In this document: in pieces, positions 7,425 through 21,788 of the stretch
Position numbering within the stretch: position 1 is the stretch's first letter
How the letters are laid out: every line of letters begins with the position of its first letter
DNA from: Caldilineaceae bacterium
GTDB taxonomy: Bacteria > Chloroflexota > Anaerolineae > Caldilineales > Caldilineaceae
Direction of reading: 5' to 3'
Assembly (NCBI GenBank): GCA_018003515.1
Contig: JAGNDO010000002.1
Location: forward strand, 1 to 64,000
DNA: 64,000 nucleotides
Translations under genes and position numbers: made by a program
The notes under the pieces: generated by a model
Database searches by the model: none
What the model was told of the DNA's origin: nothing
Seen by the model: the letters and a program-made list of their open reading frames with translations, nothing else

Positions 7425-7967
7425 ATGCGCAAAATTATACTCGCCCTCTGTCTTTCCCTCGTGTTGTTGGCCTCAACCTTCAGCCTGATTGGTGTTGTGC
7501 GCGGGCAGGAGACAACCGGGGATCCGGCCCTCTTGAGCCGGGAGGTTCAGGGCGAAAATCAGCGGGAGATCCAGGGTTCATCCCCTGGCGGCGCGCCCCA
7601 ACAGCCGAATATCGGGTTTATCGATTCACCGTCCGCCACCTGCTACTTGCCCGATCCGGGGGTGAACGCGTGCTACATCTCCTGGTACTATCTGTCGGTC
7701 GATGCCAGCCCCAACTATATGGTCACCATGACCCTCTCTCTGAATGATGTCGGCCCGGTGGCGCATACCCAAGGGTTTTTCCAGACTTCCATGTATGTGC
7801 CCTACAACATGCTGGGGAAGGGCTTCAAGGTGGCCTGTGGCAACCTGGGTGACGGCGGCAATCCGCAGCTTGGCCGCTCCTATGCGTACACACTTCGAGC
7901 CAGGGACAGCACCGGTCTCAGCTCCGCCAACTACGGCATGGTCTATTGCCCGGCCTATGTGCCATAG
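7425..7967 (+). CDS. Secreted protein of unknown family (copy 1 of a tandem pair)
   Basis: 180 residues. A Sec signal peptide is clear (MRKIILALCLSLVLLASTFS, cleavage probably after VVRG or nearby). A 40-residue Gln/Gly/Pro-rich stretch follows, then a domain of about 125 residues starting at FIDSPSATCYLPDPGVNACY and ending at ANYGMVYCPAYVP. Four cysteines (TCYL, ACYI, ACGN, YCPA) are shared with the next gene and may form two disulfides outside the cell. GFFQTSMYVPYNM and RARDSTGLSSANYG are also shared. The domain looks all-beta; I do not recognise a family. The start was chosen because AGGAG precedes ATG 7425 and the signal peptide begins there. Only three bases separate it from its paralogue. 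Confidence 0.8.
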   Translation: MRKIILALCLSLVLLASTFSLIGVVRGQETTGDPALLSREVQGENQREIQGSSPGGAPQQPNIGFIDSPSATCYLPDPGVNACYISWYYLSVDASPNYMVTMTLSLNDVGPVAHTQGFFQTSMYVPYNMLGKGFKVACGNLGDGGNPQLGRSYAYTLRARDSTGLSSANYGMVYCPAYVP

Positions 7968-7970
7968 GAA

Positions 7971-8522
7971 ATGCCGATGAAACGCTCTGTGATCTTTCGC
8001 GTTGGACTCGGTGGGTTGCTGTGCGCCTTGGTGATGGTCGCCGTGCTGGCGGCGTCGGCCCAACGCGGCAGTTTGACGGTCTTGGCCATGCCCGTGGCCG
8101 CCCCAACACCCGCGCCCGGAACGGTTGATGCCCCGACTATCTCGTTCATTGATAGCCCCAGCCCAACGTGCTATCTCCCCACCCCAGAGACTGGCGCGTG
8201 CTATATCCAGTGGAACTACATGTATGTAACCGCCACCGCTGGATCAAGCATTGTCAGCATGACGCTTGCCATCGACACGCAACTGCGGGCCTATCACACG
8301 GGCTTTTTTCAAACCAGTATGTACATTCCCGGGGAGATGACCGATCCAGGCTACCGGGTGACGTGCGGGGTGCCGCCCGATGACACCTCTACCGGAATGG
8401 GCAACACATACACCTACGTAATTCGGGCGCTGGACTCAAGCGGATTGTCCACAGCGAACTATGGTTCCGTCACCTGCCCGGCGGACACCGTTCACATCTA
8501 CCTGCCAAACCTGCGCCGCTAG
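7971..8522 (+). CDS. Secreted protein of unknown family (copy 2 of a tandem pair)
   Basis: 183 residues and a paralogue of the gene just upstream. The signal peptide lies in residues 1-33 (GLGGLLCALVMVAVLAASAQ); a proline-rich stretch APTPAPGT follows, then the same domain: FIDSPSPTCYLPTPETGACY, GFFQTSMYIPGEM, YRVTCG, RALDSSGLSTANYG and VTCPAD. The four cysteines match copy 1. It ends with VHIYLPNLRR, a YLP tail that I associate with extracellular proteins of Chloroflexota. ATG 7977 is an equally good start. Function unknown; two tandem copies suggest a surface or secreted factor under diversification. Confidence 0.8.
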   Translation: MPMKRSVIFRVGLGGLLCALVMVAVLAASAQRGSLTVLAMPVAAPTPAPGTVDAPTISFIDSPSPTCYLPTPETGACYIQWNYMYVTATAGSSIVSMTLAIDTQLRAYHTGFFQTSMYIPGEMTDPGYRVTCGVPPDDTSTGMGNTYTYVIRALDSSGLSTANYGSVTCPADTVHIYLPNLRR

Positions 8523-8558
8523 TCCAGTCCGGGATATACTCGCTCTAGCCGGGTCCTT

Positions 8559-8836
8559 GACCCATTGACATCAAGCTAAGGGATCAGGGTGGGCCAAAGC
8601 GTTGGAAACGAACTGGACAATCCCGGAAAGGGCCGGTTCTTTTTGGGTTCAGGCAGTCGTGTTGGCCCATTCCGGGATTGATGGGGCGGTCTCGCTCATT
8701 CCGGGAATGGGCCAACACCCGTTACTCTACCCCAGATCGTCCGGCCCTTTCCCGGAATGCCCAGTTCTTGACACTGGCTACTCGCTCAGAGCCAAGCTAC
8801 GACGACGCAAAATCCTTAGCTTGATGCCTATGGGTC
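8559..8836. repeat. Large nested inverted repeat, unit 1
   Basis: The outer arms are GACCCATTGACATCAAGCTA at 8559 and its near complement ending in TGCCTATGGGTC at 8836. Inside are further facing arms built from CCCGGAA..GGGCCGG and GTTGGCCCATTCCGGGA / CCGGGAATGGGCCAAC. The whole could fold as a long branched hairpin. It is about 80 % identical to the unit at 8899-9143. No protein is supported here. Confidence 0.75.
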
Positions 8837-8898
8837 CTTGACCCGGCGGGTTGACGAATGGATCACCGGGGCATCCCATGTAGACCCGCCAGGTCACG

Positions 8899-9143
8899 GA
8901 CCCATAGGCATCAAGCTAAGGGATCAGGGTGGACCAAAGCGCTGGAAATAAGCTGGGCAATCCCGGAATGGGCCGGTTCTTCTTGTGTTCATGCAGTAGT
9001 TTTGGCCCATTCCGGGATTGGCGGGGAGATCTCGTCCATTCCGGGAATGGGCCAAAACTACTTACTCTACCTCAGATCGTCCGGCCCATTCCCGGAATGC
9101 TCTGTTTTTGAGCGCAAAACCCTTAGCTTGATGCCTATGGGTC
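8899..9143. repeat. Large nested inverted repeat, unit 2
   Basis: Outer arms of 24 bases match perfectly (8899-8922 with 9120-9143, core CATAGGCATCAAGCTAAGGG). Inner arms GTAGTTTTGGCCCATTCC / GGAATGGGCCAAAACTAC also face each other, with a middle pair CCCGGAATGGGCCGG / CCGGCCCATTCCCGG. Shared arm words at 24449-24507 suggest a dispersed family. Confidence 0.75.
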
Positions 9144-9219
9144 ACGGACCTGGCTAGAGCAGCATTTCACCGAGTGATTTGCGCCAACCTGTATTAGCCC
9201 AAGGAAAGTTCGACTTTTG

Positions 9220-9274
9220 AACAAGAAACGCCGAACCACAACCTGCAAAGGGCTGTGGTCCGGCGTTTCTTGTT
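9220..9274 (-). terminator. Hairpin downstream of the oligoendopeptidase gene
   Basis: Arms AACAAGAAACGCCGAACCAC and TGTGGTCCGGCGTTTCTTGTT pair over about 22 bases with a loop of about 12. It lies about 90 bases past the pepF stop. A T-run is weak, so termination is likely but not certain. Confidence 0.5.
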
Positions 9275-9296
9275 GCAAACAAACCAACCATCTCAG

Positions 9297-9352
9297 AAAA
9301 AATCCGCGGAAATCCGTTAAATCCGCGTCATCCGTGTTCTATTTCTTATCCT
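9297..9352. repeat. AATCCG-family repeat next to the pepF stop
   Basis: Reads AAAAAATCCGCGGAAATCCG, then TTAAATCCGCGTCATCCG and TGTTCTATTTC, ending 8 bases from the pepF stop codon. It is one of at least six copies in the window. Confidence 0.65.
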
Positions 9353-9360
9353 CTTTCCCC

Positions 9361-11157
<1,797 letters not shown>

Positions 11158-11269
11158 TTGGTCGTCCTTTACAGATTCATTTTGGGCGTATAAAAGAGGA
11201 GTTCGCACCCCCTGGTGCGAACGGGTCGACGCTAATTCGTCGTGAATACTCAGATCGTTTTTCCAGACC

Positions 11270-11503
11270 TCACATGCCAAAGCTTTCCAGGATTTCATCG
11301 GGCAACGGATCGTCAAAGTCATCGGGGACGACAAGTCGTCCCTCATCCTGTCCTGGAACACGCAACTGTCCTTGGCGAGGCAACGCAATCAACTGCACAA
11401 GCGCATTCTGCCCATCGGCGATAAAGACTTCCTCGCCATTCTGGGCCAACGCAATCAAACGCTGTAGATTTTCTTGGGCTTCCTGAATCGTGAAGTGAGG
11501 CAT
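11270..11503 (-). CDS. Orphan antitoxin-like protein (Phd/DUF2281 style)
   Basis: 77 residues. The N-terminal part PHFTIQEAQENLQRLIALAQ, NGEEVFIADG resembles Phd-type DNA-binding antitoxins, and the C-terminal part GRLVVPDDFDDPLPDEILES is the VapB/DUF2281-like tail that covers a PIN toxin. The start ATG 11503 has GGAGG five bases upstream. No toxin gene is next to it: downstream is pepF and upstream a repeat element (11535-11684). It is thus an orphan, or its toxin was lost when the repeat element arrived. Confidence 0.75.
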   Translation of the reverse strand: MPHFTIQEAQENLQRLIALAQNGEEVFIADGQNALVQLIALPRQGQLRVPGQDEGRLVVPDDFDDPLPDEILESFGM

Positions 11504-11534
11504 AACACCTCCAAAAACTAGCCAAGCCAGCCCC

Positions 11535-11684
11535 CGCCGGTTGAGTAGGCGTCGCTTTAGAAAGCGGGGGCAGTTTCCGACCGTATCGAAACCAGCGGGG
11601 GCGGGTTGACCCACTCTGGTTTCGATACGGCCTTCCTCCAAGGTCAGCGGAGATTTGTGGTTAACTCGGCCTACTCAACCGGCG
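11535..11684. mobile_element. MITE-like element with 16-base terminal inverted repeats
   Basis: Ends are CGCCGGTTGAGTAGGC (11535-11550) and GCCTACTCAACCGGCG (11669-11684), a perfect inverted repeat. Inside, CCGTATCGAAACCAG and CTGGTTTCGATACGG face each other. A shorter relative sits at 44630-44728 with the same ends (GGTTGAGTAG..CTACTCAACC) and the shared internal word GTCAGCGGAGATTT. No transposase is encoded. Confidence 0.65.
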
Positions 11685-11697
11685 TTGGCATGAGTGG

Positions 11698-14406
<2,709 letters not shown>

Positions 14407-14477
14407 TGGGGTCTCCCTTGGGAAAATGAATGTCGAGTATCGTGTATTGGGCGTGGAGGCTTTTCTTCAATCCTTCA

Positions 14478-14507
14478 ACTATACCAGTTTTGGGGAAAAG
14501 GTGGTAA
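14478..14507 (-). promoter_or_regulatory. Probable promoter of acnA
   Basis: Reading leftward, TTACCA (14507-14502), an 18-base spacer and TATAGT (14483-14478), about 70 bases before the acnA start. The -35 box is not consensus. Confidence 0.4.
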
Positions 14508-14530
14508 TTTCGAGGCGTTTTTGGGAGGAA

Positions 14531-14637
14531 TGGGGGTTGGGGGTTAGGGATTGGGGGTTGGGGATTAGGGATTGGGGATTAGGATGGGCACCCAATCCCT
14601 AATCCCTAATCCCCAACCCCCATTCCCCAACCCCCGA
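14531..14637. repeat. Heptad (CCCCAAT/CCCTAAT) inverted array
   Basis: The left half is built of GGGGATT and GGGGTT(A/G) units and the right half of CCCTAAT and CCCCAAC units, so the halves pair as a long hairpin. It abuts the stop codon of the next gene (14639) with one base between. Confidence 0.8.
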
Positions 14638-14638
14638 A

Positions 14639-16381
14639 TCACCGACAGATCAAAATCGGCACACTGCTCTCCTGCAACACCCGGTCCACGGTGCTGCCCA
14701 GGATCACTTCCAGCATGGGGTTGAGGCCGTAGCCGCCCATGAGGATGAAGTCGCAGCCCTGGGCTTCGGCGGTGTCCAGGATGGCGGTGGACGCCGCCCC
14801 TTGTTTTTGGATAAAGGTGGCGGCGATCTTCTGTTCGTCCAAATAGGTCTGGGCCTTGGCCAACACTGCCGGGTCGGTTGCCCCCACTTCTTGGGAGGTG
14901 ACGACGACCAAAGGCAGATCCCATTTGCCCGCCGCATAGGCGGCCAGATAAAGAGCTTCCATAGATTTGGGGCTACCGTCAAAGGCCAGCAGGGGGCGCA
15001 TGAGGGGCGAAACCTCTCCCGGCACGGCCAGGATGGGCCGGGGGCAGCGGCGCACCAGGGTGCGAAAGCCCGACGTGATGCGTTCCAAGGGCTGGGTTCC
15101 CGGCGGATAGTTGAGGCTGACGATCACCAGATCGGTCAGCCGGGAACGGTCGCTGATCACCCTTGCCACGGGGCCATAGTCCAAAGCCAACTGGCCGGTG
15201 ACGTTGGCCTCCTGGCAGCGCTGGTTGAAGCGGGTCTGGACCGCCTGGGCTGTCGGACTGTCCAGATCGGACTCCCCGGCCACCACATGCAGCCCTTGCA
15301 AGCGCACCCATTCCCTCTGGGCCAGCACAATCCCCTGTTCCACCGCATTCCAACCCCGCTCCGTCCCCGTGACGGCGACCATCACATCCAAAAAGATGCG
15401 GTCGCGAGTGACGCCAATATGCCGGTCTCGCCGCCATTGGCCTGCCGGCGGACCAGCCTCCAATTCATCAAGCTGGACCGCCTCCCACAGCCGACCAGTC
15501 ATGCGGGCCATCCGGCTGATCGGTTTGGTGCTGTGCTGCTCGGCCAGATCCTGCACCGCGGTGGCCGGGTCGATCTCCCAGCCCAATTCCTCCATCAGGT
15601 CGGCCCGGTGGCGACCGATCCACAGATAGAGGTCGGTCTCCGTGCGGTCGGGGAAATCTCGCAACAGCCCCCGCTCCTCGATGATGGCGGTGACCGGCAG
15701 ATAGACCTTGTCGTACCAATCGGTCACCGCCTCGGCGTACGGAATCCTCTGTTCCTGCTCTATGCCCATATAATGGCGGTGAACTTGGATATGCTCAAGC
15801 AGATCGTTGTACCGCCCCGCCGCGGTGACGGTCAGATCCGCGTCCGGGCGCAGGGTGTTGATCTTGGTCTTGGCGGCAAAATCCTTATACTCGGCCATCA
15901 AACCTAACTCGTCCGCCTGGGTATCCACGCCCAAAGGCACTTTGCCATAGACCGGGGTCACATAGGCCTGGATGGTCGTGGCCCCCACCTGCCGGGCCAC
16001 GGAGACCCGGTGGTTGCCGTCCCGCACAAAATAGCTGCCGTCGATAGCGTAGACCTCGATGGGCGGCACACCGACCATATCCTCCACGGCGATCTTCACC
16101 CTGGCCCAGCGCTCTTCGTCGCTGTTCTTCTTGGGCAAAAAGCTGCGGGTGAAATCCGTATAGCGGCCCACGCTGCCCACGATGGCATCCAGGGGAATAT
16201 CCTCAAGCTTGTGAGTGGTGCCTTCCACCCCGCCCAGGCTACGCCGCACTTCGTCATACGAGAGCAGATCCACCGATTGCCCCCGCAAGCGCGCCATGAT
16301 CGATTCCATGGCTGCCTGCTGCCGGGCGCGCCGAAAGTCGCCAATTGCTACCAAATAGTCATTTCCATGTAGTTCAGCCAT
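14639..16381 (-). CDS. ParB-like (DGNHR) protein with C-terminal UspA domain
   Basis: 580 residues. Residues about 45-150 carry a ParB/sulfiredoxin-like motif, GSYFVRDGNHRVSVARQVGA, after the sentence DAIVGSVGRYTDFTRSFLP. Residues about 150-310 contain a helical unit (NTLRPDADLTVTAAGRYNDL, then DFPDRTETDLYLWIGRHRAD). From about 320 a universal stress protein module follows, apparently two halves, ending in DFILMGGYGLNPMLEVILGS and VDRVLQESSVPILICR, which matches the UspA nucleotide-binding end G-2X-G-9X-G-S. Function is unknown; a nucleotide-sensing role is inferred from the Usp part. A paralogue without Usp lies at 24518-26029. The start ATG follows GAGG. Confidence 0.8.
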   Translation of the reverse strand: MAELHGNDYLVAIGDFRRARQQAAMESIMARLRGQSVDLLSYDEVRRSLGGVEGTTHKLEDIPLDAIVGSVGRYTDFTRSFLPKKNSDEERWARVKIAVEDMVGVPPIEVYAIDGSYFVRDGNHRVSVARQVGATTIQAYVTPVYGKVPLGVDTQADELGLMAEYKDFAAKTKINTLRPDADLTVTAAGRYNDLLEHIQVHRHYMGIEQEQRIPYAEAVTDWYDKVYLPVTAIIEERGLLRDFPDRTETDLYLWIGRHRADLMEELGWEIDPATAVQDLAEQHSTKPISRMARMTGRLWEAVQLDELEAGPPAGQWRRDRHIGVTRDRIFLDVMVAVTGTERGWNAVEQGIVLAQREWVRLQGLHVVAGESDLDSPTAQAVQTRFNQRCQEANVTGQLALDYGPVARVISDRSRLTDLVIVSLNYPPGTQPLERITSGFRTLVRRCPRPILAVPGEVSPLMRPLLAFDGSPKSMEALYLAAYAAGKWDLPLVVVTSQEVGATDPAVLAKAQTYLDEQKIAATFIQKQGAASTAILDTAEAQGCDFILMGGYGLNPMLEVILGSTVDRVLQESSVPILICR

Positions 16382-16394
16382 GAATCCTCAAATT

Positions 16395-17642
16395 CTAATA
16401 AACAATGCCGCACACAGTCACGGCGGATGTATTGCGATCGTCCGCAGGGCAGCGGTCATAGCCGGTGACCCGACCCTGCACAGGTCGTTGGCGGATGCGC
16501 TCCATCAACGACAGGGCCAGATAGAAAGGGGTAACGCCGCACACGTTATTGCGATCCTCAACCTGGGCGATGGCCCGGAAGAAATCAGCGGTTTTTCCAG
16601 CTCGGAGAAGTTCGAGCAACGCCCGATCCCCTGCCCGCAGCAGATTTTCCCGGGTTGGGGTCAGGGGTGGCCCACCGAAAGCCGGTCCCACATGGGCCAT
16701 ATCCCCCGAGGCCACGACCAGCACCCGGCGCTTGTGGCCGATCTCGGTCAACGTCTCCAACACCCGGCGGATGGTCGGGTCTTGGTCCGGCGCTTGCCCA
16801 TTGCGGAAGAAATCTTGTAATCCGCCGGTCAGGATGGGGACGATGGGCACAGGCTTGCCGCCTCGCATGTGATGCAGCCAGACCGCCACCAACTCCACGG
16901 AATGCTCCCGGCTGTGGCGCATCTCCCCGGCAAAGGCGGCGTCCGGCCCGATGGCCGCGGCCAGCCGGTCCACGCTCTCCCCGTCCGTGGGCAGCACGCC
17001 AAACGGCGTGGCGTAGTGCTGCCGGGTCAGGGTAAAGCGGTCGCTGCCATAGTGGTCCGTGGCAAAGATCACCACCAACTCTGCGGCCGCCACCAGATCC
17101 GCCGCGGCCTTCCACGCCGTGGCATACACCGCCCCGCCTCGTGGATAATCGATATGGGGACTAAACAGCCCGCGTCCGCTCTCAATAGCGGCCCATTTTG
17201 AATCTTCGGGAACCTGGGCCAAATAGCCATCCAGCAACCCCCGCAATTCATCCGGGTCGGCAGGATAGGATCGCCCGGCCAGCATGGGCGGACGATGGGG
17301 AGCCTGCCGCCAAGCCGTCACCTGCCCCGCCGCGGCGTGGCGGAAGCGCTCATTCTCCAGCAAAAAAGAGTGGTCCAAGGCGGCCAGCAACCCCTCAACG
17401 GCTTCCCGGCCCACACCATAGCCATAGCGCCGAATCAGTGCCCCATTGATCGCCCCCGCGTCCGCCTGGGAGCCGTCGCACAGGGCCAAGATCGGCCCCA
17501 TGCCCTGGGGAACCAGCATGCTCCCCCCATTCAATTCCAGGGGATCTTGCAACAGATAATAGGGCTGGCCCTCGTGTTCATAGGACTGCACATCCAAAGC
17601 CCGCAGTTTGGGAAACGGGATCGGGGAAATCAAGTCATCCAC
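16395..17642 (-). CDS. Memo-family protein (AmmeMemoRadiSam system protein B)
   Basis: About 415 residues. An N-terminal region of about 170 residues (LDVQSYEHEGQPYYLLQDPL, VEGLLAALDHSFLLENERF) precedes a MEMO1 domain with SPHIDYPRGGAVY, ATDHYGSDRFTL, MRHSREHSVELVAVWLHH and ASGDMAHVGPAFGG, including the expected metal-ligand histidines and, near the end, NNVCG. Memo proteins are non-haem iron dioxygenase-like; in bacteria they occur with a radical SAM and an AMMECR1 partner, neither of which is adjacent here. The frame is open to 17867, but that extension translates a CCTCCCC hairpin repeat; GTG 17642 behind GAGGAG is the likelier start (TTG 17648 is an alternative). Confidence 0.85.
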   Translation of the reverse strand: MDDLISPIPFPKLRALDVQSYEHEGQPYYLLQDPLELNGGSMLVPQGMGPILALCDGSQADAGAINGALIRRYGYGVGREAVEGLLAALDHSFLLENERFRHAAAGQVTAWRQAPHRPPMLAGRSYPADPDELRGLLDGYLAQVPEDSKWAAIESGRGLFSPHIDYPRGGAVYATAWKAAADLVAAAELVVIFATDHYGSDRFTLTRQHYATPFGVLPTDGESVDRLAAAIGPDAAFAGEMRHSREHSVELVAVWLHHMRGGKPVPIVPILTGGLQDFFRNGQAPDQDPTIRRVLETLTEIGHKRRVLVVASGDMAHVGPAFGGPPLTPTRENLLRAGDRALLELLRAGKTADFFRAIAQVEDRNNVCGVTPFYLALSLMERIRQRPVQGRVTGYDRCPADDRNTSAVTVCGIVY

Positions 17643-17696
17643 AGCCAAAACACTCCTCAATCGCTGATCAGGCGTAAACTCCCAAGCCACCCGCTC

Positions 17697-17803
17697 CCAG
17701 CCTCCCCCAGATTGGGGGAGGAGCCGGATCGCCGAAGACGAAAGTTCGGGTAACATGGACGGTTCCCTCCCCAATCTGGGGAGGGTTAGGGTGGGGTTGG
17801 TAG
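17697..17803. repeat. Composite two-hairpin repeat (CCTCCCCCAGATTGGGGG type)
   Basis: Hairpin A is CCTCCCCCAGATTGGGGGAG, followed by GAGCCGGATCGCCG, a 26-base variable middle, and hairpin B, CCCTCCCCAATCTGGGGAGG with the tail GTTAGGGTGGGGTT. The same order is found in reverse at 23588-23727. It lies just upstream of the Memo gene start. Confidence 0.75.
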
Positions 17804-17900
17804 TTGCCTTCAGGATCTGATGAAAAAACAATGCTGTAGTTTTAACACAAAGGGGGCACTGCTTCAAAATTGGGGGTGGGGAAGAGAGGAGGCGGGCGGG

Positions 17901-18667
17901 TCACGGGGTCAACGACAAACGGGCCGTATAGCTCATGGCCTGGGCCAGGGGCACGGCGGGGTGATAGCTCATGGCCTCATAGTCCATCATGCCGCCGGGG
18001 TGGACCGCGGTGAGGGTGAGGCCCGTGCCCGCCAGCAGCAGACGCAGATCCGCCGGGGCATAACAGCGCAGGGATTGGGTGGTTGCCTGGGTTTCATCCG
18101 GGTTGCCGTCGGCGTCCAGGGGCGTCCAGGTATCGGTCAGGCGGCTGCCGTCGGCGTCAAAGCCATAGCGACGGGCGGCTTTCTTCATCCCCCAGCCATG
18201 CCCCGCCGCCTTGGCCGCGTGCCACGGGGTCGCCACATCCAACAGGGCGCAACCATCCACCGCCAGCCAACCGGCCACCCGGCGCAACAGGCGACGCTGC
18301 TCCTCATCATCCCCCAGACCGAAGCTGTCCCAATAGCAGACCACATCAAAGGGGCCGGGCAGATCTGCCGTGTAGAAATCGGCCTGAATCACGGTCAATT
18401 GTGCGGCGGGCAGATCGGCGGCCAAGGTGCGGGCATGATCTGCCAACTCCGGCAACAGTTCCAGCGCGGTGACTGTGTGGCCCGCTTCCGCCAGGGCCAC
18501 CGCGGTCTGCCCGCCCCCTGCGCCCAGTTCAAGGATGCGCCAGGAGCCGGGACCAGCCAATTCCGCCAACCGGGTCACCCGCTCCCGGTCAAAGTCGATG
18601 ATGGGCCGGGTGTAGACGCCGGTCCACGCGTTCTGGCGCTGATAAAAGTGGGGGTCGGTGAAGGCAC

Positions 18668-18671
<4 letters not shown>
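17901..18671 (-). CDS. Class I SAM-dependent methyltransferase
   Basis: 256 residues. The SAM-binding motif is ILELGAGGGQTAVALAEAGH (about 47-66), followed by ALELLPELADHAR and QADFYTADLPGPFDVVCYW, the usual motifs I-III of Rossmann methyltransferases. The substrate is not evident. The start ATG at 18671 overlaps the stop of the HerA gene (ATGA), so it is translationally coupled to an ATPase, which could mean a role in DNA metabolism or simply shared expression. The frame is open far upstream but only within HerA. Confidence 0.85.
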
Positions 18672-20338
<1,667 letters not shown>

Positions 20339-20370
20339 GTGGCGTCTATTTCATTCGGTGGGTGATACGA

Positions 20371-20742
20371 TCAGGCAATAGGTAGAATTCGTATCCGGTG
20401 GGTTCGTTCATTGACTACAACCAGGGCTCCGCGTTCGAGCAAAGCTAGATTCTGGTTGATGGCGGCGATGATCAATTTGCCCATGTGTTCAGGAAACGGG
20501 TTTTGCCCCCTGATCTGAATAACACTTGGGCCATTGGCTTTGGTTGAGGCCAGCATCGCGCTAAAATCAAGATCGTGGCTAAAGACGATGTAATTGTTCT
20601 CTGCGGCCCAGGCCATGATTTCTGAGTCAGGAGCACGAGGATCCCCGACTATTGACCAATGAACAGCCAAGAATCCGTGTCGTTTCAAGACCGGCACCCA
20701 TTCCGGCGATAAATTCATGTCGATCAGGATGCGAAGAGTCAT
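20371..20742 (-). CDS. DUF5615 (PIN-like) toxin
   Basis: 123 residues. DUF5615 marks are LRILIDMNLSPEWVPVLKRH (acidic residue D in IDMNLSP), VGDPRAPDSEIMAWAAENN and IVFSHDLDFSAML, supplying the acidic residues of a Mut7-C/PIN-like nuclease. Unlike the copy at 5917 it is complete. The start overlaps the stop of the DUF433 antitoxin by four bases (ATGA), the usual order of this pair. It is likely an RNase held inactive by the antitoxin; the target is unknown. Confidence 0.85.
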   Translation of the reverse strand: MTLRILIDMNLSPEWVPVLKRHGFLAVHWSIVGDPRAPDSEIMAWAAENNYIVFSHDLDFSAMLASTKANGPSVIQIRGQNPFPEHMGKLIIAAINQNLALLERGALVVVNERTHRIRILPIA

Positions 20743-20972
20743 GCGGCGATAGAAAAGGCCATCTCAACTTCTTCAGATCGCCAAGCCGCATAGGCGAGCG
20801 CTTGAGAAATATCTTCGGGTTCAAGATATGGATAGGCAACCAAAATCCGTTCGGCCGTATGGCCTGAGGCCAATAGCCCGACAATCGTACCCACTGTTAC
20901 CCGCAAACCCCGAATACATGGTTTGCCGCCCATGACAGTGGGATCGAAGGTGATTCGGTTCAGATTAGGCAT
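20739..20972 (-). CDS. DUF433 antitoxin
   Basis: 77 residues, nearly all DUF433: ITFDPTVMGGKPCIRGLRVT, VGTIVGLLASGHTAERILVA, YPYLEPEDISQALAYAAWR. The GGKPCIRGLRVTV motif is diagnostic. The ATG at 20972 has GAGAAGGAGG upstream. It precedes and overlaps the DUF5615 toxin, and probably represses the pair. The local base composition is clearly less GC-rich than the HerA gene next to it, which fits acquisition. Confidence 0.88.
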   Translation of the reverse strand: MPNLNRITFDPTVMGGKPCIRGLRVTVGTIVGLLASGHTAERILVAYPYLEPEDISQALAYAAWRSEEVEMAFSIAA

Positions 20973-21023
20973 GTATTTGCCTCCTTCTCTCGAAAAGTAA
21001 TAACGCTTTGTTTGTGGCTTCCA

Positions 21024-21788
21024 TCACGCTAAAGGCTGCGAATTGCGGGCTACATGGACAAGTTGATTTATAAACGCCAAGTATCCCGCCTGGCATCTCT
21101 CGCGAACAACATCAAGATGGATGATGTCCGCAAGTTGCCAACGCGCCTCAAGATGACGATTTTGAACCCGTGGCTTTTGCGGTTGAAAAGCCGAAGACCC
21201 AATGGCACTATCCAGAATCGCCTTGGCATTACGCGGCGACCTGTCTCCGGGTAACGATTCCAGATCGTGGGGCAAATCTGCCGCCAACACGACACTGAGC
21301 AGCGAAGCAACCGTGTCCGTATCGGCCAACAACCATGTGTCAAAGTTTTTGATGGCCAGACCAGTTGCGCAACGATTTAGGCGGGGAACGCCATCCTGGT
21401 CCAGGAGATTTTGGGTGACGACAGTCTGCGCATGGGCGACCTTGTCTTGGCGTGACAGCAGTTCATCGTCAACATCAATCACCAGAACCACCATGTCGAC
21501 TTCTTCCGGCTTCCAGGAGACGACAACCCGACTCAGATATTTGGGTTGGATCACCGAGTGTCCCGTACGCAGAATGCGGTTGTCTTTGACGGTACGATGA
21601 CGATGGACGAAAGCGACATCATTCAGCCCAACCCCGCCCAACTCCCGCCGAATCAGCGTATGAAGCGCGCCTTCTTGGTCGGGGTTGATGATTTTTCCGC
21701 CATCGCTGGGGTCCAAAATATCCGGGACACTGGTGCCCAGCTCGAGCCTTCCCTCAGATATGAGTCCGATTCTGAGCGGTCGACTCAC
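21024..21788 (-). CDS. DUF4276-like (TOPRIM-like) protein
   Basis: 254 residues. The N-terminus reads RIGLISEGRLELG, then an insert and later VDMVVLVIDVDDE and GLAIKNFDTWLLADTD. This is the DUF4276 arrangement (an early glutamate, a DxD-type strand and an 'I.. ..WLLAD' motif), considered TOPRIM-like. The start is GTG 21788, fixed by a GTGA overlap with the stop of the ATPase gene. ATPase plus TOPRIM-like pairs are known from defence systems such as PARIS (AriA/AriB) and OLD/Gabija; this pair looks like a relative but is not one of those that I can name. The catalytic role is inference. Confidence 0.72.
   Translation of the reverse strand: MSRPLRIGLISEGRLELGTSVPDILDPSDGGKIINPDQEGALHTLIRRELGGVGLNDVAFVHRHRTVKDNRILRTGHSVIQPKYLSRVVVSWKPEEVDMVVLVIDVDDELLSRQDKVAHAQTVVTQNLLDQDGVPRLNRCATGLAIKNFDTWLLADTDTVASLLSVVLAADLPHDLESLPGDRSPRNAKAILDSAIGSSAFQPQKPRVQNRHLEARWQLADIIHLDVVRERCQAGYLAFINQLVHVARNSQPLA

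Noticed and set aside
8559-9143. CRISPR array
   Set aside because: Only two units, each internally palindromic and about 250 bases long, with no regular short spacers and no cas genes.
11158-11388. N-terminal extension of the oligoendopeptidase
   Set aside because: It overlaps the antitoxin gene, lacks family similarity, and ATG 11157 has a proper ribosome site.
17643-17867. N-terminal extension of the Memo-family protein
   Set aside because: It translates the CCTCCCC hairpin repeat (NPTLTLPRLGRE); an internal GTG behind GAGGAG is likelier.
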